DNA of 64,000 bases from Pedobacter sp. BAL39 (lineage in GTDB: Bacteria; Bacteroidota; Bacteroidia; Sphingobacteriales; Sphingobacteriaceae). Positions within the stretch are counted from its first letter, which is position 1. Every line of letters begins with the position of its first letter. The notes beneath the pieces are model-generated. The model ran no database searches. It was not told the origin of the DNA and worked only from the letters and a program-made list of their open reading frames with translations. The translations under genes and the position numbers were made by a program. The stretch spans positions 248,001 to 312,000 of the forward strand of contig NZ_ABCM01000003.1 in NCBI RefSeq assembly GCF_000170795.1, read 5' to 3'. Positions 33,820 through 42,421 of the stretch are shown here, piece by piece.

Positions 33820-34944
33820 ATGAAGCTTTTAGAAAAAATAAAGTTAGGCAGTGTCAGCCTAAAAAACAGAATAGTCATGGCAGCGATGACCAGGGGCCGT
33901 ACAGACAGCAACGGCCTGGTGGGTGATATGACGACAGAATACTATATGCAGAGGGCAGGCGCAGGCCTGCAGTTCAGCGAAGCCATCAGAATCAGTGAAG
34001 AGGCTACCGGCAGTCCGCTTACGCCTGGTATTTTTACAGATGAACAAGTAGCAGCCTGGAAGAAGGTAACTACAGCCGTACATGATAAAGGCGGCGTAAT
34101 AATAGCCCAGCTTTGGCACACCGGCCGTATGGGACATTCTATAGACCGGAATGGAAAGCTCCCGTTTGCGCCATCTCCCTTGCCCATCCTGGGAATGCAG
34201 CATTTTACTTCTCAGGGCAGAAAAGATTTCGAGGTGCCTCAGGAAATGACGATTGCGGAGATCAGGCAAACCATAATGGATTATGGCCAAGCGGCAAAAA
34301 ATGCGATAGCGGCAGGGTTTGACGGGGTTACCCTTCACGCCTGCAATGGCTATCTGCCCAACCAGTTCTTAGCTGAAAGTTCCAATCAAAGGACGGATGC
34401 TTACGGGGGCAGCATCCCCAATAAAGTACGCTTCGTACTGGAGGTGATGCAGGAATTGATCCGCGTGGTGGGCGGTGAAAAGGTGGGCATTAAAATAGCT
34501 CCTTTCCATTCCTATGGTGAGATGGTACTGGATGACCCTGCCGCTACCTATACCTACCTGATCGAAAAACTGAACGATATGGACTTTGCCTATGTGGAAA
34601 TCATGAGGTGCAACCCAAATTTTCCTTCGCCTGAACATTATGCAGCTGAAGACGAGATCGAGCTCTTCGGCAGGAAGATTCGCCAGGTAGTTATTGCTAA
34701 TGCAGGGTATGATAAGGCTTCCGCCGAAGCTGAACTTGAAAAAGGCATTGCCAAACTGATCTCCTTTGGCAAGCTATACATCGCGAACCCTGACCTGCCT
34801 GAGCGGTTCGAGAAAAATGCACCGCTTATTGAGCCGGACAGGTCGACAATGTATGGTGGTGGGAAACAGGGGTATACCGATTATTCTCGCTGGGACGAGG
34901 AAAACGCTACACAAATAATAAATGATCAAATGTTAATTAAGTGA
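33820..34944 (+). CDS. Alkene reductase, Old Yellow Enzyme family (NemA-like)
   Basis: 374 residues from ATG 33820, four bases after the symporter stop; an earlier in-frame ATG (33763) lies inside that gene and would add a foreign N-terminus. The FMN barrel is recognisable: KNRIVMAAMTRGRTD, IIAQLWHTGRMGH, and the substrate-binding His/Asn pair in LHACNGYLPNQFL, then AYGGSIPNKVRF. It reduces activated C=C bonds or nitro compounds with NAD(P)H. Two Old Yellow Enzymes occur in the window; this one is closest to NemA. An intrinsic terminator follows. Confidence 0.9.
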   Translation: MKLLEKIKLGSVSLKNRIVMAAMTRGRTDSNGLVGDMTTEYYMQRAGAGLQFSEAIRISEEATGSPLTPGIFTDEQVAAWKKVTTAVHDKGGVIIAQLWHTGRMGHSIDRNGKLPFAPSPLPILGMQHFTSQGRKDFEVPQEMTIAEIRQTIMDYGQAAKNAIAAGFDGVTLHACNGYLPNQFLAESSNQRTDAYGGSIPNKVRFVLEVMQELIRVVGGEKVGIKIAPFHSYGEMVLDDPAATYTYLIEKLNDMDFAYVEIMRCNPNFPSPEHYAAEDEIELFGRKIRQVVIANAGYDKASAEAELEKGIAKLISFGKLYIANPDLPERFEKNAPLIEPDRSTMYGGGKQGYTDYSRWDEENATQIINDQMLIK

Positions 34945-35013
34945 CAATGAATTTAACAGAACGTATTCGCCGCTTAGCTAAATGTTTACCTTATTGTTGC
35001 AATTCCAGTGTCA

Positions 35014-35049
35014 ACCGGGCTCCCAACACTTGGAAGCCCGGTCTTATTT
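35014..35049 (+). terminator. Rho-independent terminator
   Basis: ACCGGGCT (35014-35021) pairs with AGCCCGGT (35035-35042), with a 13-nt loop, followed by CTTATTT. It ends the plus-strand operon that starts at mesX and lies in the gap before the convergent amidohydrolase. Confidence 0.75.
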
Positions 35050-35146
35050 GGCTCGATGCTTTAGAAATAGATTTCTGCAAAGTGCTGCTGTTAAAGTGAA
35101 CTTTTACTTTTTTGAGTCGTCAGGATTGAACCGTGCCCGGGCTGTA

Positions 35147-36949
35147 TTATTTTGCAAAATGGTAACCACCAAAATATTTTATCGGCGACCACGATGGTAG
35201 AATCTCCCCGAGCTTAGGAGATATGTCACTGTATTTGCCAGCACCATACACGACTCTTCCGCCTACTACGGTCAGTACAGATTCCAGGTACTGTATCCGG
35301 TCATCAGGTATGGAAAAGTAATCCTCGCTTAACAGCGTAAAGTCTGCAAGGTTACCCGGCGCAATGCGTCCTTTGTCATTTTCCTGATTTTCAAACCAGG
35401 CGGCACCGATCGTATACAGTCTCAGCGCTTCTTCCCGTGTGAGTCGGTTATCCTCGGCTAAGATTACGTTACCAGATACGGCTTTGCCCGTCACTGCCCA
35501 GCTGATACCTGTCCAGGGGTTAGCGGGAGACACGCGAAAGGCATCTGTGGTTAATGATAAAGGAATGCCACTTTTTTTCAAGGCGCCAAATCTTGGGGTG
35601 TAAAGCGCTTTCTCCAGGCCGTAGGTCTTCGCAAAGCTCTCGCCGTGCAAGGCCATTTTATTGTCAAGTGCAATACCTCCGCCTAATTTTTTGATCCTTG
35701 CGATATTCTCATCACTGATGGTCTCGGCATGTTCTACAGCCCAGCGCATGCCATCAAGTGGCGTGGTTTTAACAACTTCTTCAAATGCGTCCAGGAAAGG
35801 AGTCAGGTTCTCATTATAGGTCATGTGTACTCGGAAGGGGATCCTCTTTTGGATGAGTTTACGGGTATATTCCTCAGCATACTTATACATGGTTTCCCTA
35901 GGGATGATAATGGCCGGCTTATCAAAATTCTCATGATCGTGAACCTCGGGGCTGAGTACCTCACCGGTACCTTCATATTCATGTCCGTGCTCCATGTTGG
36001 GGTTTAGATTCTGTCCCGGGCTAACCGGTGAGATCTTGGTGACCCGCTCTATTTCGGTGTCCACCCAGCTTTTGTTAGGATCATACGTGAATCCAAGGTC
36101 AACGAATGGAAAACGTATATTCATTCTGTTTTCTTTAATGAGCGTAACTATGGGAGCATGGCCTTGTGGGTATGGAATGACGCTGGAGTTTTCAATGACC
36201 GTGGTAAGTCCGAACCTGTTCAAATCTCTGATGAGATATTCAAGGGAACTGACCTCCTCTTCCGGCGTTGCGGTCGGTAACATTGCATCCAGGGCGACAA
36301 ACACGAACGTGTTGGCATCGATCATCCCGGTATAATTACCCTTATTGTCTTTGTAAAGGACGGTACCGGCTTCTGCCTTGAATTTCGGTGTCCCGATACC
36401 GAAAAACTTCATGGCCGGTTTGTTTAGCCATAATCTGTTGTAAGCATATTGGATCCAAAGTGGTTTATCTGGCACCGCCTGATTCAGTTCTTCAATAGTA
36501 GGTTCGCGGTTTTCTTTGAATTGGTAAGGAGACCAGGCGCCGGTCACCTTTACCCATTGTCCCTCCGGCGTTCTTGCCGCTTGTTCGGTCAGCATTTCCA
36601 GCGCGCGCTTAAGTGTAGGCACGCCGTCCCATTTTACCTTTTGTGTAAAATTCCTTTCATTCAGGGGATGCATGTGCGCATCTTCCAGCCCGGGAATAAG
36701 GCGTCTGCCGTCTGCGTCAATAAGGCGGGTATGGCTATCTTTAAGCGCAAGGATCTCATTATCGTTGCCGACGGCATAGATTCTGCCGGCACTTACGGCA
36801 AGGGCAGTGGCTTCTGGCTGTGCTGCCGTAAGGGTTGTGATTTTAGCATGATAAACGATCAGGTCCGCACCTGCTGATGCATTTTTGGTTTGCGCAGTTG
36901 ATCCTAAACTGATGAATGCTGCTGTGAGTAATGCAATAGACTTTTTCAT
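35147..36949 (-). CDS. Amidohydrolase family protein (YtcJ-like), exported
   Basis: 600 residues. Residues 1-20 are a signal peptide (SIALLTAAFISLGSTAQ). The family-3 amidohydrolase layout is present: LIVYHAKITTLTAAQPEATA, the metal site DAHMHPLN, later HMTYNEN and HAETIS histidines, LTTDAF near the end, then GNLADFTLLS. It hydrolyses an amide-like bond of an unknown substrate, probably periplasmic. Downstream in the same direction from a porin-like gene, with only a tiny frame in the 160 bp between, so the two may be co-expressed. Confidence 0.85.
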   Translation of the reverse strand: MKKSIALLTAAFISLGSTAQTKNASAGADLIVYHAKITTLTAAQPEATALAVSAGRIYAVGNDNEILALKDSHTRLIDADGRRLIPGLEDAHMHPLNERNFTQKVKWDGVPTLKRALEMLTEQAARTPEGQWVKVTGAWSPYQFKENREPTIEELNQAVPDKPLWIQYAYNRLWLNKPAMKFFGIGTPKFKAEAGTVLYKDNKGNYTGMIDANTFVFVALDAMLPTATPEEEVSSLEYLIRDLNRFGLTTVIENSSVIPYPQGHAPIVTLIKENRMNIRFPFVDLGFTYDPNKSWVDTEIERVTKISPVSPGQNLNPNMEHGHEYEGTGEVLSPEVHDHENFDKPAIIIPRETMYKYAEEYTRKLIQKRIPFRVHMTYNENLTPFLDAFEEVVKTTPLDGMRWAVEHAETISDENIARIKKLGGGIALDNKMALHGESFAKTYGLEKALYTPRFGALKKSGIPLSLTTDAFRVSPANPWTGISWAVTGKAVSGNVILAEDNRLTREEALRLYTIGAAWFENQENDKGRIAPGNLADFTLLSEDYFSIPDDRIQYLESVLTVVGGRVVYGAGKYSDISPKLGEILPSWSPIKYFGGYHFAK

Positions 36950-36980
36950 AAATTGTAATTAAGTGATATAATTTCGTTGG

Positions 36981-37103
36981 CTAAAGCGGACTTTCTGACA
37001 CCCTCAGATCGTTAATGTCCAGCAAATGTTCCGCCTTGCGTATCGCTTCGTCCATATAAGTTCTCTCGTTTTTCATTTTAAATAGTTCCATATTTTCGTG
37101 CAT
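36981..37103 (-). CDS. Possible small protein, 40 aa
   Basis: ATG at 37103 opens a 40-residue charged frame (MHENMELFKMKNERTYMDEA then IRKAEHLLDINDLRV) lying between the porin and the amidohydrolase on the same strand. It starts seven bases after the porin stop and leaves 31 bp to the next gene. Composition is plausible for a small helical protein; no family seen. It could equally be a truncated gene. Confidence 0.3.
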   Translation of the reverse strand: MHENMELFKMKNERTYMDEAIRKAEHLLDINDLRVSESPL

Positions 37104-37109
37104 GGGTGA

Positions 37110-38489
37110 TCAAAATTTACACGCTAAGAGCGAACTGATAAAAAAACCATCTTTGTGCTGCGGTATCACATCATTGATAAAATTTCCGGTTTTGAAATAC
37201 TGCACACCTGCATTGTAGCTCATAAACCTGCTGATCTGCCAGGATGCCGTGGTAATGTAAGCCGTGCCAATATAGCGACCATCTGAATTCGAGGAACCGA
37301 GACTGAGCGAACCATCAGGGCGATAAATGCCGTCCCGCAGGGACTGTCGCCAGGAGAAGACTGTCTCTAAGGAGAGCAGCACATTCCTGGCGGGGCTCCA
37401 GGTCAGATTGGGATGAATAGCGAGGAGATTTGCGGGACCGGCCTGCGGGTTCATACCGAAATAACCGCCGTTAGGGTATAAGGCATTAAATGTGCCCAGT
37501 TTTCCATCACCTTTAACATCGTCCCCAGAAATAAAATCGCTCCGAAGCTTTATTGTCGGTGTCCCTTGTATATCAGCGAAGCGATAGCCGATATCCATGG
37601 AACCACCCCAGGCGCTTATATCTGCCGCGCCAAATTTGCCCAGCTGGTAACCGATTTCAAAATTGTAGATCAACTCTTTTCCATTTGCCCACAACCGGGT
37701 ACCGACGGTATGCCGGGATTCAGCTGCGGTGCCTTCGTCGAAGCCGGCCGCCGCCCGGTCGATACCCAGATAATAGAGGTCCACATTGATCATTTTAGCC
37801 AGGGCATGTGCGCTGTAAATTCCCCAAAGCTTCGATTTTCGGCTGATTGAATTGTCGAATACACCGGTCCTGACACGGCTGGCGGCCATGACAAAAACAT
37901 CCACGTTCCATTTTGGTGAAGCATAGGCGACCTTGGCTCCGTCAAAGTAAAGGCGAAGGTTGGGCCCCTCGCGGACATCAAGCAGCCGGCCGCTGCCGTA
38001 CTGCAATTCCTGGCGTCCCAACCGTAAGCTCATCTGATCATCCGGTCCTTTGTAAGGGCTAAGGTCTATAAAAAGATTCTGAACGTTCAGCTGGTCTTCA
38101 TCGATGGGCCGCGGTCCGTTCTTTCGCCCATTCTCCAGGCCGCTTCGCATCTGCCCGAAAATCCTGACCTTATCGCCTAAATGCAGATCCGCATGCAGCT
38201 GGTACCGCTGTAGCAAAAAAATGTTTGTACCGACATTCCTTGCGCCCCAGTCTTCGTGGTCTGCCCGGTCAAGTTCAGCCCGTAGCTCCCCGCCGAAAGA
38301 CAGATAGGCTCTACCGCTGTCATGCAGCGGCAGGTATTTCAGCCTGTTGTAAAAAGTCCGCGCACTATCCTTCAACGCTGTATGATCTTCATCAAAACGC
38401 AACAGCTTAAACTTTTGGGCGCTGGAAAATTTTGCCAGCATCAGAAGGCCTGCAAGTATTATGGCTTTTATCAAGGTCAGGTATTTCAT
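37110..38489 (-). CDS. Alginate-export-family (AlgE-like) outer-membrane protein
   Basis: 459 residues with a signal peptide (MKYLTLIKAIILAGLLMLAK). The body is a series of amphipathic strands with aromatic ends (LRLGRQELQYGSGRLLDVRE; GPNLRLYFDGAKVAYASPKW; GIYSAHALAKM) typical of the DUF1302/alginate-export porin-like family (PF13372). It probably forms a beta-barrel for uptake of an organic substrate handled by the amidohydrolase downstream. The upstream region contains two copies of the CGTAGA-N6-TCTACG dyad, at 52 and 153 bp from the start codon, next to a Crp/Fnr gene. Confidence 0.8.
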   Translation of the reverse strand: MKYLTLIKAIILAGLLMLAKFSSAQKFKLLRFDEDHTALKDSARTFYNRLKYLPLHDSGRAYLSFGGELRAELDRADHEDWGARNVGTNIFLLQRYQLHADLHLGDKVRIFGQMRSGLENGRKNGPRPIDEDQLNVQNLFIDLSPYKGPDDQMSLRLGRQELQYGSGRLLDVREGPNLRLYFDGAKVAYASPKWNVDVFVMAASRVRTGVFDNSISRKSKLWGIYSAHALAKMINVDLYYLGIDRAAAGFDEGTAAESRHTVGTRLWANGKELIYNFEIGYQLGKFGAADISAWGGSMDIGYRFADIQGTPTIKLRSDFISGDDVKGDGKLGTFNALYPNGGYFGMNPQAGPANLLAIHPNLTWSPARNVLLSLETVFSWRQSLRDGIYRPDGSLSLGSSNSDGRYIGTAYITTASWQISRFMSYNAGVQYFKTGNFINDVIPQHKDGFFISSLLACKF

Positions 38490-38540
38490 GTGTTTCCATA
38501 AAATTCAATTCTCGTTGCAGTCTTTTGGACCGTATCGTAA

Positions 38541-38558
38541 CGTAGATATAGATCTACC
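38541..38558. promoter_or_regulatory. Dyad CGTAGA-N6-TCTACC (copy 1)
   Basis: CGTAGA TATAGA TCTACC: six-base half-sites with a 6-bp spacer, one mismatch from the perfect copy 2. It lies 52 bp upstream of the porin start codon, a usual activator position for a Crp/Fnr protein. The 6-bp spacing also fits this family. Confidence 0.55.
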
Positions 38559-38641
38559 GTATGACATCACGATAGTGTGAACTGCCTCGCAAATCTCAGC
38601 AACTGGAGGGCATCGGGAAGATGATGTTTGTAGAAAAAGAG

Positions 38642-38659
38642 CGTAGACAAATGTCTACG
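38642..38659. promoter_or_regulatory. Dyad CGTAGA-N6-TCTACG (copy 2, perfect palindrome)
   Basis: CGTAGACAAATGTCTACG is identical to its reverse complement except at the two centre bases. It lies 33 bp after the end of the Crp/Fnr gene and 153 bp before the porin start. Confidence 0.6.
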
Positions 38660-38691
38660 AATGTTGGCGTACTTTTACCGGGATAAAATTG

Positions 38692-39276
38692 TTATTTCAA
38701 ATTGTGCTGACGTTTGACACGACTCAGTGTATCCTTATTGATACCGAGATAAGAAGCGATGATGTGTTGGGGAAAGCGATCAGCAAGCTCGGGATAGCAT
38801 TCAACAAATTCAGTATAACGCATTTTTGCAGTAGAGCTTATAGAAGAGGTTAGGCGTCGATGGTTTGCCATTTGGTTGCGTTCGTCAAGTATGCTCTTCA
38901 TTTGGCAAAAAGCCGGAACCTTTTCCTGCAACTCATTGGCGCCCTCTAAAGTTAAATACAGCAGGTCGCAATGCTCCAAAGCATCAATATGGTATCGGCT
39001 TGGCGAAAGATTTACAAAACTTTCCCGGTCGCCCATCCACCAATCTTCGATCCCAAGCCTTACCACATGTTCAATACCCTTATCATCTATGGTGTACATG
39101 CGCATCGCACCTTTTACGATAAATGCAAATTTCTTACATATATCCCCCGCCTGTAATGAGTATTGCCTTTTCCTTAATCTGAATGGCGTAAAGTTTTTCA
39201 TGATCAATGCCTTTTCGTCGTCAGTTAGTGGTTTAGGGCTAAAATTTCTCAGGTATTTGAAATAGGCGTCGTACAT
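38692..39276 (-). CDS. Crp/Fnr family transcriptional regulator
   Basis: 194 residues. The N-terminal cyclic-nucleotide-binding-like barrel (LRKRQYSLQAGDICKKFAFI, VKGAMRMYTI, then WWMGDRESFVNLSPSRYHID) lacks obvious cAMP-binding Arg. The C-terminal HTH reads ASYLGINKDTLSRVKRQH, the short form usual in Bacteroidota, where such proteins sense unknown ligands or redox. Three dyads of one type lie on both flanks, suggesting it regulates the porin operon, the divergent isochorismatase operon and itself. Confidence 0.85.
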   Translation of the reverse strand: MYDAYFKYLRNFSPKPLTDDEKALIMKNFTPFRLRKRQYSLQAGDICKKFAFIVKGAMRMYTIDDKGIEHVVRLGIEDWWMGDRESFVNLSPSRYHIDALEHCDLLYLTLEGANELQEKVPAFCQMKSILDERNQMANHRRLTSSISSTAKMRYTEFVECYPELADRFPQHIIASYLGINKDTLSRVKRQHNLK

Positions 39277-39444
39277 ATAGCCTTGTGTATTTTTTAAGTA
39301 TTAATATAATATTGATGTCGGACTAATATACAACTAAATGAATTTTATTGCTAAATCTGTTGCAGAAATCGTAATTAAATCATTGTATTTCTGATCGTTA
39401 TAAGGTGCCTTTTAAAATGCCCAATCCTCTCTGTACAGGTGTTT

Positions 39445-39470
39445 CGTAGACAAATGTCGACGTAATTTTG
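39445..39470 (+). promoter_or_regulatory. Dyad CGTAGA-N6-TCGACG (copy 3) with -7 box
   Basis: CGTAGA CAAATG TCGACG (39445-39462), one mismatch from perfect, is followed at once by TAATTTTG (39463-39470), a Bacteroidota -7 box. The regulator would therefore cover the -33 to -10 area of the promoter reading toward the isochorismatase gene. The remaining 358-bp divergent spacer (39277-39634) shows nothing else I can support. Confidence 0.55.
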
Positions 39471-39634
39471 CTACAAACATCTTCTTTTCAGTTTAGCAGG
39501 TTGGTGACATTTGCTTTATCTACATCAAGCAAATTAATATGAACAATAAGGCAACCTCTTCTATACCTCATTTGGGACATGCCGCGGGCGATCTGCAGAC
39601 AATACTCAATAATTCACTATAAAACATTTAAATC

Positions 39635-40288
39635 ATGTCAAACATTCAAAAAAAAGGCCTTGAGGCCCTATTGCGTCCTGAGGACAGTATCGTTGTGCTG
39701 ATCGATCACCAGCCATTCCAGTTCACCAACCTGAACAGTCACGATCCTACCATGATCATTAACAATGTTGCCGGTCTTTCCAAAGCCGCAAAAATCTTCA
39801 ATGTGCCAACCATTCTGACTACAGTTCTGGAGGAACGCGGCGGTTTGATCATCAAGCAGATACAGGATGTGTTTCCGGAACAAAAACCCATCAACCGTAC
39901 CTGGATCAATACCTGGGAAGACTCTGCTGTTACTGATATTGTGGCAAAAAGTGGCCGCAAGCAGCTGATCATTGCCGGTTTATGGACCGAGATATGCGTG
40001 GCGATGCCTGCCATCCAGGCGGCAGCTGAAGGATATGATGTATTTGTGGTAACTGATGCCTGCGGATCTTCTTCGCTGGAAGGGCACGATATGGCTGTTC
40101 GCCGTATGGTACAGCATGGTATTACGCCAATTAATTGGTTTGCAGTCCTATCGGAATGGCAACGGGATTGGGCGCGTGTGGATACAGCGAACCAGCTGGC
40201 TGGTTTGATGATTGAGCATTGCGGAGCTACAGGCGTTGCTTTTGCATGGGAGCAGCAATTATTAAATACACCTATCCCGGCACAATAA
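39635..40288 (+). CDS. Isochorismatase-family hydrolase (YcaC-like)
   Basis: 217 residues. VVLIDHQPFQF carries the conserved Asp and LWTEICVAMPAIQAAAEGYD the catalytic Cys of the cysteine-hydrolase family. The pattern QLIIAGLWTEICVA, VVTDACGSSS is that of E. coli YcaC and related proteins, whose substrate is unknown. It begins an operon-like run with pirin and an MDR oxidoreductase. A strong terminator follows at 40300, so pirin may have its own promoter as well. Probably under control of the Crp/Fnr protein upstream. Confidence 0.9.
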   Translation: MSNIQKKGLEALLRPEDSIVVLIDHQPFQFTNLNSHDPTMIINNVAGLSKAAKIFNVPTILTTVLEERGGLIIKQIQDVFPEQKPINRTWINTWEDSAVTDIVAKSGRKQLIIAGLWTEICVAMPAIQAAAEGYDVFVVTDACGSSSLEGHDMAVRRMVQHGITPINWFAVLSEWQRDWARVDTANQLAGLMIEHCGATGVAFAWEQQLLNTPIPAQ

Positions 40289-40299
40289 CAATTTCCGGT

Positions 40300-40340
40300 A
40301 AGGCTACGTCCCGTGTATCTCAGGACGTAGCCTTTAGCTT
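40300..40340 (+). terminator. Rho-independent terminator
   Basis: AAGGCTACGTCC (40300-40311) pairs exactly with GGACGTAGCCTT (40323-40334) around an 11-nt loop, followed by TAGCTTTTATTT. It closes the isochorismatase transcript. Confidence 0.8.
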
Positions 40341-40422
40341 TTATTTGCATCTGGTATTTGAAGCAGGTACCCGGTTCGGTATTCCTGCAGGTCATAGCAG
40401 ATAATCGAGATTAATATTCATT

Positions 40423-41313
40423 ATGAAAAAGAAAAGCAGTTTTTCTACCCATGGACAAAGGGCTGATAACGGCGAGCTGGAAATATACCGCTTGTTGCCC
40501 AACAGGTATGCAGACGCGGTAGGGGCATTTGTATTTCTTGACCATATCGTTCCACGCATGCAGACCCAGATCAGTAAGGAAGGCACCGGCGCACATCCTC
40601 ACAGGGGCATCGCCACTTTAACCTATATCATTAACGGTGAGGACGAACACTTTGACAGTGCAGGAAACTATGCTATGGTACATTCCGGTGGTTTGCAATG
40701 GATGAATGCAGGTAATGGGATCATCCATGACGAGACGCTCAATTACGACTCACAGACGGATTCCAAACTGGTACATGCATTTCAATTCTGGATCAACCTC
40801 CCCTCCGAAATCAAAGCTGGTAAAACGGGATACCTTGCAGTTGAAGGGAGCAAAGTGCCGTACAAGGACTTGCCGCATGGAAAGGGATGGATCAAGGTAA
40901 TTGCGGGTGCATTCGAGGATCTGATTTCTGTGATTCCCGCTTTTTCAGAACAGTTTCTGTATCACATCCATCTGGAGCCCGGTGCCTGTTTTGAGATCAA
41001 CTTTGCAGCTAAAATTGAAGTCGCCGCCTATCTGGCCGAACTGCCGGGAACCATCAATGATGAAACCTTTAATGCCGGCGATTTTGTAGAGTTTGACAGG
41101 GAAGAAGGCAGTATTGAGCTGAAGAACAATAACATGGAAGCATGTGATTTTCTATTGTTCGGTGGCGCTTCTTATCAGGAGCCGATCTTTGCAGAGGGAC
41201 CGTTCGTCATGAATTCCAAACTGGATATAGCTCATGCCTACCGTGACTATTTTAATGGCGATTACGGGAAGATCGATTATGAAAAACAGAGGGCACAGCA
41301 AGGGTCGGTTTGA
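40423..41313 (+). CDS. Pirin family protein
   Basis: 296 residues, bicupin. Metal ligands of the first cupin are seen: H58 and H60 in GAHPHRGIATLTYI, H102 in NGIIHDE and E104. QWMNAGNGIIHDE is the family signature. Pirins bind Fe(II); some have quercetinase activity, others act as redox-sensitive partners. Placed between an isochorismatase-like hydrolase and a quinone-reductase-like MDR, it fits a response to phenolic or electrophilic compounds. Confidence 0.9.
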   Translation: MKKKSSFSTHGQRADNGELEIYRLLPNRYADAVGAFVFLDHIVPRMQTQISKEGTGAHPHRGIATLTYIINGEDEHFDSAGNYAMVHSGGLQWMNAGNGIIHDETLNYDSQTDSKLVHAFQFWINLPSEIKAGKTGYLAVEGSKVPYKDLPHGKGWIKVIAGAFEDLISVIPAFSEQFLYHIHLEPGACFEINFAAKIEVAAYLAELPGTINDETFNAGDFVEFDREEGSIELKNNNMEACDFLLFGGASYQEPIFAEGPFVMNSKLDIAHAYRDYFNGDYGKIDYEKQRAQQGSV

Positions 41314-41349
41314 AATGATTCTACCACCATCTGAAACGAACTATCGAGA

Positions 41350-41430
41350 ATGAAAACAAGTAGCCTAACCCAATTAATCAACGAAGCGTTCAATTTTTTA
41401 CCTAACAATTTCGGAATTAAGCGTATATAA
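41350..41430 (+). CDS. Very short frame before the MDR gene
   Basis: 26 codons (MKTSSLTQLINEAFNFLPNN then FGIKRI) ending two bases before the next start. It may be a leader peptide or a gene remnant; too short to judge. Confidence 0.2.
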   Translation: MKTSSLTQLINEAFNFLPNNFGIKRI

Positions 41431-41432
41431 TC

Positions 41433-42395
41433 ATGAAAGCAATTTTAATCAACAATTACGGTGGGCCTGATGTCCTACAGTTGAAGGAAGTGGACACACC
41501 TTACATCACAGATCCCTACCAGGTACTGGTGAAGGTAAGGGCTACCTCAGTGAATCCGCTCGACTATCAGGTAAGACGGGGAGATTATGCCTCATTGTTT
41601 GATCTGCCAATTATAACCGGGCACGACGTTGCAGGCGAGGTTTTTGAAGTTGGCGAAAAAGCGAAGAAATGGCGACCGGGTGATAAAGTCTATTATTCTC
41701 CACGCTTTGGTGGTGTGGGCAGTTACGCCGAGTACCACCTTACAGACGAAACCTCACTGTCCAGGATGCCTGCTAATCTTAGCTTTGAGGAAGCTGCTGC
41801 AGTCCCCCTTATTGGAGGGACAGTATGGGAAATGCTTGCTACCCGGGCCAACCTGAAAAAGGGAGAAACCATTCTCATCCTGGGAGGCGCGGGTGGCGTT
41901 GGAACATTGGCAATACAGATCGCTAAGTCGCTGGGAGCTTTTGTGTACACAACAGGACAAAGCATTTTACACGAGAAACTTCAAGATCTTGGAGCCGATG
42001 TAGTGATTGACCATCATGAGAAAAACATCATTGAAGAGATACAGGCTCATACCAAAGGCAAAGGCGTGGACGTAATTATTGATACCGTAGGGGGCAGCAC
42101 ACTTTCCGACAGTCCCCTTGCTCTGGCTAACTATGGTAGAATTGTAACACTGGTTGATATATCCCAGCCCCAGAATTTGATCCATGCCTGGGAAAAAAAT
42201 GCTACCTACCATTTTGTTTTTACCAGGCAAAGCAGAGATGAACTCCATCATATTACCGAATTGATTGAAACTGGGCAGGTAAAGCCTGTAATTGATGGTA
42301 TTTATCCATTGGAAGATGTAAAGAAAGCTCACCAAAGAATAGAGGAGGTGAAACGGGAGAGACCTTTATTTGGTAAGATCGTATTGTCAGTGTAA
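41433..42395 (+). CDS. NADP-dependent MDR oxidoreductase (quinone reductase-like)
   Basis: 320 residues. GroES-like N-terminus (VRATSVNPLDYQVRRGDY; TGHDVAGEVFEVG) and a Rossmann domain with ILGGAGGVGTLAIQIAKSLG. The catalytic and structural zinc cysteines are absent, as in zeta-crystallin/Qor type enzymes. It reduces quinones or enones with NADPH. Same strand as pirin, 119 bp downstream; convergent with an S41 peptidase gene 26 bp away. Confidence 0.9.
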   Translation: MKAILINNYGGPDVLQLKEVDTPYITDPYQVLVKVRATSVNPLDYQVRRGDYASLFDLPIITGHDVAGEVFEVGEKAKKWRPGDKVYYSPRFGGVGSYAEYHLTDETSLSRMPANLSFEEAAAVPLIGGTVWEMLATRANLKKGETILILGGAGGVGTLAIQIAKSLGAFVYTTGQSILHEKLQDLGADVVIDHHEKNIIEEIQAHTKGKGVDVIIDTVGGSTLSDSPLALANYGRIVTLVDISQPQNLIHAWEKNATYHFVFTRQSRDELHHITELIETGQVKPVIDGIYPLEDVKKAHQRIEEVKRERPLFGKIVLSV

Positions 42396-42421
42396 AAATG
42401 TGTTTCAAAATTAAAAGATGG

